Source: Sipunculus nudus
Lineage: Eukaryota > Annelida > Sipuncula > Golfingiida > Sipunculidae
DNA length: 64,000 nt
Assembly: GCA_026874595.1 (NCBI GenBank)
Contig: CM049316.1
Span: 76,512,176 to 76,576,175, forward strand
Direction of reading: 5' to 3'
In this document: positions 23,660-33,780 of the stretch, in pieces
How the letters are laid out: each line of letters opens with the position of its first letter
Numbering within the stretch: the first letter of the stretch is position 1
Program-made: the position numbers and the translations under genes
Notes under the pieces: model-generated
The model's input: the letters and a program-made list of their open reading frames with translations, nothing else
Database searches by the model: none
Told to the model about the DNA's origin: nothing

Positions 23660-25027
23660 TTATGACATCATTGTAAAATCGAAGAAGTACGAACGTGATA
23701 ATTTTTTAAAATGCTGCAAATTAGAAGCAAACTTAATGTGTCGAGGAAGGGAGTTCCATAGAGTACTGCCTGCATAAAAAGAGGTAGCCTTGAAGGCTTC
23801 AATACGCGGTTTCGGAAGGATACAGTGTTTGTTTTCGGTTAACCGCGTCGAATAATTATGAATGCCCTTCACCATATGAAAATTCTTACATAAATATGAA
23901 GGGGCTAAATCATTTATGCATTTATAGGTTAAAATAGATAGGAGGTACAAATATCGCTGTTCAATTGTCATTAAGCCTATTTCTTTCACTAAATCTAAAC
24001 TTCTTTGTGTTGGGTCGTAATTTTTTGTTATTATCCTAGCCGCACGACACTGCATTCGTTGGATTGCGGCACGGAATGTGCTGGGACAGCTGCCCCATAC
24101 TGTTAGGCTATAATCTATTGAGGGTTGAACAAAGGCGTGATATATAGTGACTAAAAACTTCTGTGGTAGAAATTTGCTGAGCCGATGTAAAAGTCCAATT
24201 TTGCAACATAGCTTTTTAAAAACGGTAGAAGTGTGAGATTTCCATGTGAGATGGGCGTCAATGATCAAGCCAAGGTGAGAAAATTCATCGACATTCGGGA
24301 CAATATCTTTATCGATAATTATTTGTAATGAATTTGATTGTTTGCGTTGCTTGGAACTCACAAGCATAGTAGCTGATTTTGTGGCGTTTGCAATTAGTTT
24401 GTTTTTATAAAGCCATTTAGTAACTTGGTCTACAGCAGCCTGTAACTTATGTTGTGCTGATTCGCGATCGATGCCGTCTGCGTATAGCGTGATGTCGTCA
24501 GCATAAATCGAGCATTTTGCGTCTGTTACATTATCGGGCAAGTCATTAAGATATAGTAAGAAAAGAATGGGTCCAAGTACAATGCCTTGTGGTACACCTG
24601 TATCGATTGTTTTTACCTCAGAATTATAGTTATTGAAGCAGACAAACTGCTTTCGGTCGTATAAATAATTATAAAACCAGGTGTGCGAATTTCCATTTAC
24701 GCCATACTGTTTTAATTTACCCAATAATATATCGTGATTTAGGGAATCAAAACCTTTTTTAAGGTCGAGAAAGCATATGGAGTTTACACGTCCGCAGTTC
24801 ATAACTGTCAGCCAATTATCAACTATTCTATGTAATGCAGTTTGGGTAGAGTTGTTTGCAAGAAAGGCAGTTTGTTCAGGAGATATCAAGCGTTTGTGGT
24901 TTAAGTAATTAAGGAGATGACGTTTAATGTGCTTCTCTAAGATTTTAATCACATGGCTGGTGATCGAAATTGGCCGGTAATTGTTAGTATCAGAAAGTTT
25001 CCCTTTACCCTTATAAATGGGTACCAC
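23660..25027 (-). CDS. CR1-like reverse transcriptase (3' half of the frameshifted ORF2)
   Basis: Copies the element RNA into DNA at the nicked target (target-primed reverse transcription). From the coordinate given, residues 6-20 hold YKGKGKLSDTNNYRPI (RT motif 1); FLDLKKGFDSLNH (about 86-98) is motif A with Asp88 and Asp94; GVPQGIVLGPILF (144-156) is motif B; YADD (175-178) is motif C with the catalytic aspartates; the C-terminal part has YKCINDLAPSYL and LWNSLPRHIK. Motif A reads KGFD where KAFD is usual. The coordinate start is a GTG inside the domain and not a real start: the frame is open further 5' and encodes the expected GIVPPDWKCARV segment to about 25,080, where it should join the endonuclease frame. 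A small indel breaks it there. Confidence 0.85.
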   Translation of the reverse strand: MVPIYKGKGKLSDTNNYRPISITSHVIKILEKHIKRHLLNYLNHKRLISPEQTAFLANNSTQTALHRIVDNWLTVMNCGRVNSICFLDLKKGFDSLNHDILLGKLKQYGVNGNSHTWFYNYLYDRKQFVCFNNYNSEVKTIDTGVPQGIVLGPILFLLYLNDLPDNVTDAKCSIYADDITLYADGIDRESAQHKLQAAVDQVTKWLYKNKLIANATKSATMLVSSKQRKQSNSLQIIIDKDIVPNVDEFSHLGLIIDAHLTWKSHTSTVFKKLCCKIGLLHRLSKFLPQKFLVTIYHAFVQPSIDYSLTVWGSCPSTFRAAIQRMQCRAARIITKNYDPTQRSLDLVKEIGLMTIEQRYLYLLSILTYKCINDLAPSYLCKNFHMVKGIHNYSTRLTENKHCILPKPRIEAFKATSFYAGSTLWNSLPRHIKFASNLQHFKKLSRSYFFDFTMMS

Positions 25028-25043
25028 CCTTGCACACTTCCAG

Positions 25044-26594
25044 TCAGGAGGAACTATTCCTGTACTGAGTGATAAGAATATGTGTCAGCGATGGCGCTAA
25101 GATGACCGCGGCCTCTCCAAGTAAGAACCCCGGCATATTAAGGACATCAATTCCATGTTTATTCTTAAATGCGACTAGAAGTTTCACGACATCCTGTTGG
25201 CTCATTTGAGGGATTGAAAACCGAGAATCAGTAAAATCAGGTTGGTCCTGCACAACATCTTTGGTAAATGCTTTGGTTAAAGTTTTTCCAACTGAGGCAA
25301 AGAAGTCATTCAGGTCATCCGCAGTTAGATCTGGACTATCTTGACCCCGGCTAACTGGATTGATCACGTGTTTTAAAGACTGCCAAATCTCCTTGGGAGA
25401 TTTTGATGATTGTGCCTTGTGTCTATAATAGGAACGTTTCAGTTGACGGATCATGCAAGTGACCCGATTACGTAACCGCCTGAACTGTGCCCACAGCTGT
25501 GGATCATTATTTGACACAGCAGATTTACGAATGCGTTCTCGGTTATATATTAGACGCTGGATATCAGGTGACATCCAGGGATTGTGTCTATTATTTCTAA
25601 CTCTAAACGTTCTAAAAGGTGCGTGTTTATTACATATGGTCAGAAATTCATCACGCCATAGATTCCAGGCTGAGATGACATCATTTACATCGGGAAGACA
25701 GTGAAATGTTAATGATGACTGAATGGACCGCTTGAAGGCAAGGGGATCAAATTTCTTAAAGGACCTAACTCTCACAAATTTGGTTCCTTTTTGGCAACTG
25801 CCTCCTGAGAGCCGGGTAAAAATAATATAATGATCGCTAAGGGACCACGGAATAACGCCGGATGATGAGTGAATACCGGGTGTATTTGTAAAAATCAAAT
25901 CTATCGTACTGGATGAGGTTGCGGTGACTCGAGTTGGGGAGGTTATAAGTTGATGAAGGTTGGATGATGTGGCCATATTCACCAACTCAACATTTATAGA
26001 CGCTTTGGGGTTATTAAAATCAATATTAAAATCTCCTATGATCACTGTATGAACATGTTTAGCCATAGCAAGGCTAATGTTATCGAAGAGAAGTTGTAAA
26101 TAACTTTTGTCAGAGTGAGGCGGTCTATATATACACCCGATCAGAGAGTTACGTCTGTTCCATTGAATTTGGACCCAGATTACTTCTAGATGATCATTAG
26201 AAATAAAAGGACATACGGTAGATTGCAAGGAACTTTGTACATAAATGGCAACACCTCCACCATGTCTATTTCGGTCTTTTCGGTAGAGAGTATACCCTGG
26301 GATTTCGATTTCATGGGTTGCGATACTATCGTCCAACCAAGTCTCAGTGAGACATACTACATGGACCGAACCAACCTTTAAGAGGAGCACTAATTCGTCG
26401 AACTTGGGAGGAAGACTTCTTACATTTAAGTGGATTATAGTTAGGCCATTCTTCTTTCGGATACATTGTAGGAGTGTTCCAATTGAGGTACCATCATCAT
26501 GCGTGTTTGAGGAAGGCACGTTTTGGTAATCGGGAATGAACCCGTCATTGTTGAGACCAGGTAAGTAACTCTCGTTGTAAGGGGTACTGTTCAT
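25044..26594 (-). CDS. CR1-like AP endonuclease (5' half of ORF2, truncated by frameshift)
   Basis: Nicks chromosomal DNA to prime reverse transcription. ATG at 26,594. Endonuclease motifs in order: IIHLNVRSL (Asn57), CLTETWLDD (Glu84), YRKDRNRHGGGVAIYV (about 104-119), IGCIYRPPH (152-160), IIGDFNIDF (185-193), then SDHYIIF (253-259) with the catalytic His255. A linker follows, ending in APSLTHIL, the usual junction to the reverse transcriptase. After it the frame runs into ITQYRNSSS and a stop at 25,044, while the correct continuation lies in another frame; this looks like a short deletion near 25,080. The ATG overlaps the ORF1 stop codon as ATGA, suggesting translation by termination-reinitiation. 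Confidence 0.87.
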   Translation of the reverse strand: MNSTPYNESYLPGLNNDGFIPDYQNVPSSNTHDDGTSIGTLLQCIRKKNGLTIIHLNVRSLPPKFDELVLLLKVGSVHVVCLTETWLDDSIATHEIEIPGYTLYRKDRNRHGGGVAIYVQSSLQSTVCPFISNDHLEVIWVQIQWNRRNSLIGCIYRPPHSDKSYLQLLFDNISLAMAKHVHTVIIGDFNIDFNNPKASINVELVNMATSSNLHQLITSPTRVTATSSSTIDLIFTNTPGIHSSSGVIPWSLSDHYIIFTRLSGGSCQKGTKFVRVRSFKKFDPLAFKRSIQSSLTFHCLPDVNDVISAWNLWRDEFLTICNKHAPFRTFRVRNNRHNPWMSPDIQRLIYNRERIRKSAVSNNDPQLWAQFRRLRNRVTCMIRQLKRSYYRHKAQSSKSPKEIWQSLKHVINPVSRGQDSPDLTADDLNDFFASVGKTLTKAFTKDVVQDQPDFTDSRFSIPQMSQQDVVKLLVAFKNKHGIDVLNMPGFLLGEAAVILAPSLTHILITQYRNSSS

Positions 26595-28315
26595 GTTAAT
26601 TCTATTAATGTTTGCTTGTGAAAATTTTTAAGAGAGGTTGCGATTTTGATTACATCACATATATTCGAACGGAATGCCTTTGAGCCTTTCTTGTTTAGAT
26701 GGAGGTTGTCAGATTTTAGTGTAAATGGACCAAGGTTATCATTCATTAGCAGAGTCCATCCGTTTTTTTCAGCGTAGATTTCTAGTGCGGCATTCAGAAG
26801 TCTTATTCTTTTAGAGTATATCTTAGAGGGTCTGCTAATCACTGTGCTAATTGTGACGTGCTTAATACTAGGATTCTGTTTTATAATTGGCACAATCTTA
26901 CGGAACTTACGAATGCTAGTGTCTGCATTTATTTTGCTTACATGATTTGTACCGATGTGTATGAGAAGATGGTCAGATTTGACTTGCTTGATCCTATCAA
27001 TAGCATGATCAAAAGTAAACACACTTGAGTCCACATGCACATTGACTTTGGTTTCCTCGGAGAGGTCAGAAGAGTTCAAGTTCTTTGTCATTGAGTCCCC
27101 CAGGACAGTTACGTAAGAGGATTGGCAGGGTCTTGTTTTGTGTTGTTTGTGTTCGCGTGAAGGCTTGGGCGTAGAGTTCCCTGATTTCTTCTGAGCTCTG
27201 TTTACATGGCATGTTGCTGGGTTTACATTGGAGTCGTTGTGTACTTCTGTGGAGGCGTCTGTGCTAGGACACGCGTTTACGTCTCGGAAGCTGATAGTTG
27301 AGGCTGTTACAGACGAATCCTCACTCGTTGGATTTGATAGTGTGGAGTTTAGAAGAGTTATGGGTGTACTGGTATTCAGCGTAGTCTGTGTTGCAGTGGT
27401 CTTGATTTTTGGAGTTGAGGGTGGATCATTTTCTGGTGATGACGAAAGGCAGTTTGTTGTTACGTTACATTTGCATTGACAGCATCGTGTTGAGTTCGAT
27501 GGAGTGATACGTTCCATGGGGGCATTAATCTGGGTTTGAAGGGCTATGTTTATCTCAGTTAGCGACTCAAGGCGGGTAGCAAGGAGGTTGATTTTGTGTG
27601 GATAGTTTCTGCACGTTATACACGTCCAGATGCCAAGAGTTCCACTATCCTCTCCTACACATACTGGATGGAACCAGCTCATACAGATGCAGCATCGAAC
27701 CATAGATTCATCAGCATACTTGCGATCATATACACAGTCCTTAGAGCAATATGATTCTTCTTGATCTTTGGTTTCAAGGTTGCGTTTTGATTGCACTTTA
27801 AATGATGTTCTTTTTTTTGTATTACGTGTCTGACGTTCACATGTAGCTTTATCGGGTGTTAGTTTATCACAGTTTGATTTTGTGTTCACCTCATTGTATG
27901 AATTAGGAGAGCAATGGGTGTTATCATTCAGCTCAGCGTGTGAAATAGGGGAGCAATGGGTATTATCATTCAGCTCAGCGTGTGACATTACACTAATATC
28001 CAGAGGTGATGGAGGCGACGTAGAGGCTGGCGATAATGGAGAGTCTTGAGGTATTGATGAGGTTATTTCAGGTAATGGACTCATTGAGTTGGAATTTTGA
28101 GGGGTCTTCTGGAAAAGATCCCCCAGGATGTTGTCTGTTGTTTTTGACCCTTTGTTCTCAATTGGGGATGAAGCGATGACCGCAACACTGGTTTCACTCA
28201 ATCTGGTTTGTACTCTGTTGTTTATACCATTAGATATGAATAACGCTATGAAAGTACAGGTTTTGGTATTGACGGGATTATATTGGCAAGTTCTGCCTGG
28301 ATTGCTGACTTGCAT
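26591..28315 (-). CDS. CR1-like ORF1 protein: PHD finger plus SGNH esterase
   Basis: ORF1 proteins of this type bind the element RNA and assemble the retrotransposition particle. The 574-residue frame from the ATG at 28,315 has a Ser/Thr/Pro-rich N-terminus, two copies of SHAELNDNTHCSP (about 111-138, a 42-base tandem duplication), a Cys/His zinc finger of PHD type (about 190-236: CSKDC, CCICMSWFHPVC, WTCITC), a second CQCKC cluster (about 279-283), a low-complexity linker, and an SGNH/GDSL esterase domain (about 401-550). The esterase keeps its nucleophile block LGDSM (Ser408), GTN block (455-457) and the DNLH dyad (Asp536, His539), so it looks catalytically complete. The stop overlaps the next start (ATGA). 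The first about 30 residues overlap a different frame (28,246-28,476), so the true N-terminus may be frameshifted. Confidence 0.83.
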   Translation of the reverse strand: MQVSNPGRTCQYNPVNTKTCTFIALFISNGINNRVQTRLSETSVAVIASSPIENKGSKTTDNILGDLFQKTPQNSNSMSPLPEITSSIPQDSPLSPASTSPPSPLDISVMSHAELNDNTHCSPISHAELNDNTHCSPNSYNEVNTKSNCDKLTPDKATCERQTRNTKKRTSFKVQSKRNLETKDQEESYCSKDCVYDRKYADESMVRCCICMSWFHPVCVGEDSGTLGIWTCITCRNYPHKINLLATRLESLTEINIALQTQINAPMERITPSNSTRCCQCKCNVTTNCLSSSPENDPPSTPKIKTTATQTTLNTSTPITLLNSTLSNPTSEDSSVTASTISFRDVNACPSTDASTEVHNDSNVNPATCHVNRAQKKSGNSTPKPSREHKQHKTRPCQSSYVTVLGDSMTKNLNSSDLSEETKVNVHVDSSVFTFDHAIDRIKQVKSDHLLIHIGTNHVSKINADTSIRKFRKIVPIIKQNPSIKHVTISTVISRPSKIYSKRIRLLNAALEIYAEKNGWTLLMNDNLGPFTLKSDNLHLNKKGSKAFRSNICDVIKIATSLKNFHKQTLIELT

Positions 28316-28476
28316 TTTGTTTTCCTGAATTTGTTTAGGTCACACTTCTTCATATTATGAACAGTGGTATTCCAGTTATTTGTGACGTCAATGATGGCTT
28401 GCTCGAGTTTTTCTTTTGTCGGCACAGGCAAGCTATCGAGCAGCATGTTAGATTGTTGAATCAGTTTGTCAGACAT
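28246..28476 (-). CDS. Likely N-terminal part of ORF1 or an upstream ORF
   Basis: A 76-codon ATG frame beginning MSDKLIQQSNMLLDSLPVPT and ending IPSIPKPVLS, overlapping the 5' end of the long ORF1 in another frame. Its composition (amphipathic, Lys/Gln/Asn-rich) is protein-like, whereas the first residues of the long frame look like out-of-frame reading of the same DNA. The simplest reading is that ORF1 starts here and a small indel near 28,250 shifts the frame. A genuine short upstream ORF is the alternative. Confidence 0.5.
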   Translation of the reverse strand: MSDKLIQQSNMLLDSLPVPTKEKLEQAIIDVTNNWNTTVHNMKKCDLNKFRKTKCKSAIQAELANIIPSIPKPVLS

Positions 28477-28858
28477 GATTTCTTTTGCGTATACACTAAT
28501 ATGAGTTCGATAAAACGTCTTAGTAACTGTTCATAGGAAGATGAGAGAACAGGACGCGGGGTTTGTTTACAGTTTCCAGGGGCGACGTCTTGAATGTTAT
28601 GATAGATAAACTTACTTTTCCATCGCTGAAATATCACTCAAACATCCCCACAACACAGTGTAGGGGAATGGATGGAATATCACAGTTTGTCTTCTAAAAC
28701 ATGTGCTTGTAAAATCCGTTTAAGAGCGTAAAATCCATTAAAATCCAAGTAAAAATGTGAGCACTATAACTTCTCTGCTCGCTCCTTCACGCATGCGCAT
28801 TGATATCAATTCTTCAGATTCCGTCACATGAATCCTTCAGCTTAAGTACGTTGGAGTT

Positions 28859-28869
28859 CTAAAAAAATC
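28859..28869. repeat. Candidate target-site duplication (5' side of CR1-like element)
   Basis: CTAAAAAAATC, identical to 23,351-23,361. If correct, the element is full length with a 5' UTR of about 380 bp. Confidence 0.4.
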
Positions 28870-29507
28870 AGATTACGTTGAATGATCCTGGCCTCAGATG
28901 CTCGATTTTCAGAAAATTTAATTAACTAAAGTTTGTTTTTGAAAAATAAGAATTCAACCTTGAAAATAGAGTGCTATAATGTCTTTACAGGCAGCTTATT
29001 CTTACTGTATTGGACCACAAAGTTATAAATCATTTGCCCAATAATCTTGAAAATAAAGATTTTTCTGTTCAAATATAACCATTTTCTGTTGTACATTAAC
29101 AATACTAATATAATACACAGAACAATACTTTATACTTAAATTAAATTAATTAGATTAATTAAATTGAATTAAGGAAATTATTATTAATCGATTTGTTTAC
29201 AATAATTATTCATCCATTGTAAAGCAACAACACCGATCAGGAAATACATGAGCATTTGCGTTTTTCCTCTAAAACTCTATAATGATGGTATCTATCATAA
29301 AAAAATGGCGCTTGGCTTCTGATTTCATTCTCTTTAAATAAACCCTAGCTGAGCTGCCAACAACATTCGATATATCGACCATATCTCTTTCCTTTTCTAT
29401 TCTGTATAATAGTACGTTAAATGAATCATGATTGTAATTAACACTCTTTGCTTCGTATTTTCAAATAAAGGCTCGAGGCCGGTAATGGCGCTGCATAATT
29501 ACTAAGG
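28870..29507. other. AT-rich DNA, nothing recognised
   Basis: Very AT-rich with runs such as TTAAATTAAATTAATTAGATT; no gene or repeat family identified. Confidence 0.5.
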
Positions 29508-29848
29508 ATCGGCTTCTATGGTCTGGAGATCGAGCTATTGTGAGTAAGAATTTCAGCGGAGCAGCGATGGGATTTTTCTCAGTCGGCCCGAGCCCAGGGT
29601 GAACTCTCTGCACGTGTGGTGGGAAGGCTGTGCCCCGCAGCCGTGTTTCACTCACAAACAGGTGCGCCTTTCGGGGATCCCTATGGTTTGATCACGCACC
29701 TAAGACCCGCAGATTTTACTACACCGGGCCTGTTGGACGCTAGAATAAGCGTGTGCTACCGCCCTATCACGCCGTATTCCATGCAAAGGAGGTAAGTAAT
29801 TCTACTCATATAGTTAAGCTGCATAAAAAATGGAGGCGGAAAAAATAT
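29508..29848 (+). mobile_element. SINE family 2, copy A (degenerate tRNA head)
   Basis: Shares with copy B at 33.4 kb the order ATCGGCTTCT, GGGAAGGC.GTGCC, GTGTTTCACT, GTGCGCCTTTCGGGG, TGATCACGCACC..., GACGC.AG.AT, GCGTGTG.TACCGCCCT.TCACG and an end AAAAAATGGAGGCGG. Its tRNA head is disrupted and lacks a clear B box. Confidence 0.7.
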
Positions 29849-30711
29849 TCAAATGTCTACTTACGGCTAGGGGTCTGAATTGAAAATACAACACGTAGTT
29901 ACAGTCTAGATATCTCAGTAGAAAGCACGAAACCAAATAAATTCTCTTTATTACATCCGAATCTGTTTCCCTTATATTTTGATTATTCTATTACACTAAA
30001 ACTATTTGATATTATTTTATATTAAATAAAACGTAATTCATGTGTTTCTTGTGATTTTCTTTTCACCAGCTGCATAAAGATTATGTCGTTTTTCTAGTTG
30101 AATCTTGTTTAAGAGGTTCACCTCGAAGTTAAGTTTGATTTTTTTTCGGATCAAATTTGCGGTCAGACAGTGCGATAAAAGGGCATCAGTAGAGCATTGT
30201 TATGGACAAATTAATATGCCATTGAGCAATGGCAAAAGCAAAAGAGTTTCATTCAATTTACAGAGAGAGCGCAAGAGATCCGCATTCTATATTTTTCTTT
30301 CTAAATTTCCTATCGTCCAATGGATACTCCCCGGATAATACACAATGACGTCAAGATAACTTCGGACGAATGGGTCGCCATTTGATTCTTGCCAGCCACA
30401 TCAAAATGATTGATTGGTGCCTCTAAATTTAGAACTTAAAAGGGAACAATGATGTGGGTATGAGACGGAAGTTCAGTAATCAGTACGGTCATTAAATACA
30501 AACGTTTCGTTTAAAAGTTTCACATAATAATGTGTTGGTTGAAACTCATCATGGTTTTTATGATATGCAGGAGTTATCAAAATTAAAGAAGTTGGCTTTT
30601 ATGTTATATAATAATATTATATTATAATATATAACATTATCTATTTATAGTAAAAAAATTATACACCTTAAACTTAAAATAATGCTATAAGTATAAAAAT
30701 TAATTAACAAA

Positions 30712-30763
<52 letters not shown>

Positions 30764-33416
30764 TAAGTTATAGAAAATATGTACGGTTTTAATGACTCAT
30801 TGAGTGGCAAACATGTAATCAGAATATCGAAATGCAAACTTATAGCTTGTTTGACAATCATTACAATTTAAAAAATGCCAAAATAAATAAAACATCAAAA
30901 TAAAATGATTAAAAGTTTAATATATATGTATTGATATAAATACATTTACGATAAATAATCGGTTATGATAGCTGATTGTTGCAAAATTATATTCATAAAC
31001 CAACTGACGCCACAATATATAATAGTCACAATTATAATAAAAACTATTTTTATCATTGACTTCCAATAAAATAGGCAAACCGTTGTGAAGAAAAGGGAAG
31101 GTGAAATATCCGGATTTATGTATATAATGTAATGCATAGTTATCAGGCCTAGAAGATTATCGCTTTATGGCCTAAAGGTTACCTTAGATAAGGTGTCTAC
31201 ACCCTTTTAGGTGGTATTTCCCTTTGAAAGGGAGAAGTTGCCTGCTTGTGAATTTTTTCTAGTTTCTCAAAGACGATTCTATTGACTGGTATCTAAATTA
31301 TCTATTTATGAACGAGTCCATCTGATTGCCCATATAAAGAAATGATGACATTGGTAGCCCATTTCATAAAATGGATGTTCCCTGAAATTCAGTGACAAAA
31401 CATTTCCCTTCGTGTTCATAGAATGTACTTCCACCAAGACATTAAGCAAAAGACCCTAAAAACAAACATCAAAAGCAAATAATATGAGAAAAGTAAGATC
31501 AAAGACGTTCTGGTGATCCCTAGATCTGTCTCTGTCAATGCAGTCTGGTTTAAGCAGACTTTCCTAAAAGGTTACTTCCCTAAAAAGTGCCCTTTTATCC
31601 GTCGAATCTCATATTGCCAAATCCACATTCCAGTATAGAAACTACCAAGCTGAAATTGACAAGCTAATGCACACTGTATGACGGCGCTATTCCAATCGTA
31701 AAATTCCATCTCTTTTTTTTTTTCTTTGATCGGTTTTCCCCCAAAGCATATTTGTTTTGTTTTTTTCCATGTCTAACCGGTCCGCTGACAGATTGTATCT
31801 TCTAGGTTCTGATGACAAGGTTACATTTTTCTTGGCATACTGCTGAAGACCTTCAAGACAGATAAAAAACAAGTCGATGTCAGCTTGTTGAAGATATATT
31901 CAGCGATGTTTATCTTTTAAACGGGACTGAATTCAGCAACCCGGGCACAGGGAGGACGATAGTTAGAAACCGTCCTCTCTACCAAGCTTTACAGGGAGAC
32001 AACCGGCCTCAAGGGAATGAAGAGGATTCCAACATGAACAGCTGTCAGACAAACGCATGCCGATCTGATGACATAAAGTAGTATTTTAGTGTACCGAGGC
32101 TATTCAACTTAACAAGCATCTGAGCTTGGCAATTCAAGGAAGTATTCTGAAGTTATATAGCACGAGCACAAAGTAACTGTTTAATCATCTGTTCTTTTTT
32201 CTATAATTTTTAAATGAGTAACCCCATTTTTTTTAATCTCATCTTAACCTAAGCTCTGTAGCTATGTAGAGTTCCTTTTCGGTATTGGCATAAGGGACAG
32301 TACGGTTGCACTCGTTTCTTCTCATTTCATTGGTTTGGAAAGGGGGAGGGGACGAAGGTTACGGCTGGCATCAAAGTGGCTGTTTTTACTCAAACATTGG
32401 TCTATACATGGTTCTATAATGCTGTATTTTTTATAGAGCCCTTAAACACCCCACTTTCATGAAGATCGTGTTCAAATACATGGGCTCAATATTTTCAATT
32501 TTACCGTATTGAGATATAAAATGAAAAGATGACATACATTTTCCTTCTCATCATCTCCTGTTTGTGTCTGTTTGTTTATTTTTACATTTAGTTCTAACAT
32601 TTTCCATGAGAAAGGTCGAAATTCATGCAATACATAAACGTCAGTTAAATGTACCAACATCACCACGTGACCTGTACGCGTCAGGGGCCGTTACTTCTCA
32701 AAACGCTCCTCTTTCTGTCATGAACTTGGGGGCGGCCAGGGACTCTCTCAACTCACAAGCTTCAAATTCGAAATTCTTTTGCATTTCGAGAAAAAAAGCC
32801 TTATGTTAACATTGCACATACGCCTCTTTACCAAATATCAATTATTTCGTTAATTCACTATTGAAACAACGATCGACAAAATGTTGATGTATCTTTCCTT
32901 GAAAGGATTTCGAGTCAACATATTTTAATGGATTATAACCAATCATTTCACATTTTATAACTACGCCACTTGTGCATCTCTGTGCGTTATTAGGGGAACA
33001 ATTCCTTTATCAATAATCTGTAACCAGCAGAGTCGTGTTCTAGTGCGTATGTTTCTGCCTTGTTTTGTCCTAAGAAGTTTTATTTCCATTCGCTCTGCTG
33101 CTTTACATCATGGCAGGTATCACAGTTTTGGATTCTGTAGTAGATAATCGATATAGACACATTTGGATCAGGGATAATGACGTTGTGAAATGTCAACTTT
33201 AATATCATTATCATTTGATTACCAGATCAAATGATCAGGTTGGTCATTACAAAGGCTGTGTGTAGATTTTAAAGACAAAGTAGAAAAGATAGATGGGCCT
33301 GTCAATCTCACAATACAATTCTTAAACAGGTCTTTGGCTTTCAAGTCTCACTTCACAAAAAACAAGGTACACGAAAATCATAACGCACTCCTCTGATAAT
33401 GAACACTCTCTCCAGG
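29849..33416. other. Intergenic DNA, no supported gene
   Basis: AT-rich throughout. Contains an imperfect 38-bp AT palindrome at about 30,602-30,639 (ATGTTATATA ... TATATAACAT), a (TA)n run at 30,715-30,759, and short frames without recognisable content. Confidence 0.45.
30715..30759. repeat. (TA)n microsatellite
   Basis: Uninterrupted TA repeats of about 45 bp. Confidence 0.9.
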
Positions 33417-33780
33417 TATCGGCTTCTGTGGCACAGGGGTAGAGTGCAGGACTCAAAGCCGGAAGATCGTGAGTTCGAATCTCAGCCAGGTGGTAAGGCT
33501 TAATGGGAAGGCCGTGCCCAATGGTCGTGTTTCACTTAAAAACGAGTGCGCCTTTCGGGGGTTCCTCGGTGGTATGACCAAGCAATAGGGACGATTACGC
33601 ACCCAGGGCCCGCAGGTGCAGAAGTCACCGTGCCTGGTTGACGCCAGGATATAAAATGAGAGGAAGCGTGTGATACTGCCCTGTCACGTAGTCCGAAACC
33701 GGAATGGAATTCTGCAGATTTACATAAATGTAGTTAAGTAAGCATTAAAAAAATGGAGGCGGTTACCTCCACAAAAAAAT
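33417..33780 (+). mobile_element. SINE family 2, copy B (tRNA-derived, best preserved)
   Basis: The head GGCTTCTGTGGCACAGGGGT, then AGAGTGCAGGACTCAAAGCC, is tRNA-like with an A box (TGGCACAGGGGT, 33,429-33,440) and a B box GAGTTCGAATCTC (33,471-33,483), so it has an internal RNA polymerase III promoter. The T-arm pairing is imperfect and about 290 bp of non-tRNA body follows, so this is a SINE and not a tRNA gene. It ends in A7 followed by TGGAGGCGGTTACCTCC, a small GGAGG/CCTCC hairpin, and A7. Confidence 0.78.

Larger units (their letters stand above)
23362..28858 (-). mobile_element. Nearly complete CR1-like non-LTR retrotransposon
   Basis: About 5.5 kb on the minus strand: 5' UTR (about 28,858-28,477), ORF1 with PHD finger and SGNH esterase, then an endonuclease and reverse-transcriptase polyprotein, a 3' UTR of about 260 bp and a terminal (TAAA)n tract (23,371-23,395). 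PHD-plus-esterase ORF1 proteins are characteristic of CR1-group LINEs. Candidate 11-bp target duplications CTAAAAAAATC flank it. The copy is well preserved: all catalytic motifs are readable, with one clear frameshift between endonuclease and reverse transcriptase (about 25,070-25,090) and possibly another near the ORF1 start. It is therefore a recent but probably inactive insertion, unless the shift is an assembly error. Confidence 0.85.

Noticed and set aside
33421-33488. Functional tRNA gene
   Set aside because: The T-arm does not pair fully and the sequence runs on into a SINE body shared with 29.5 kb.
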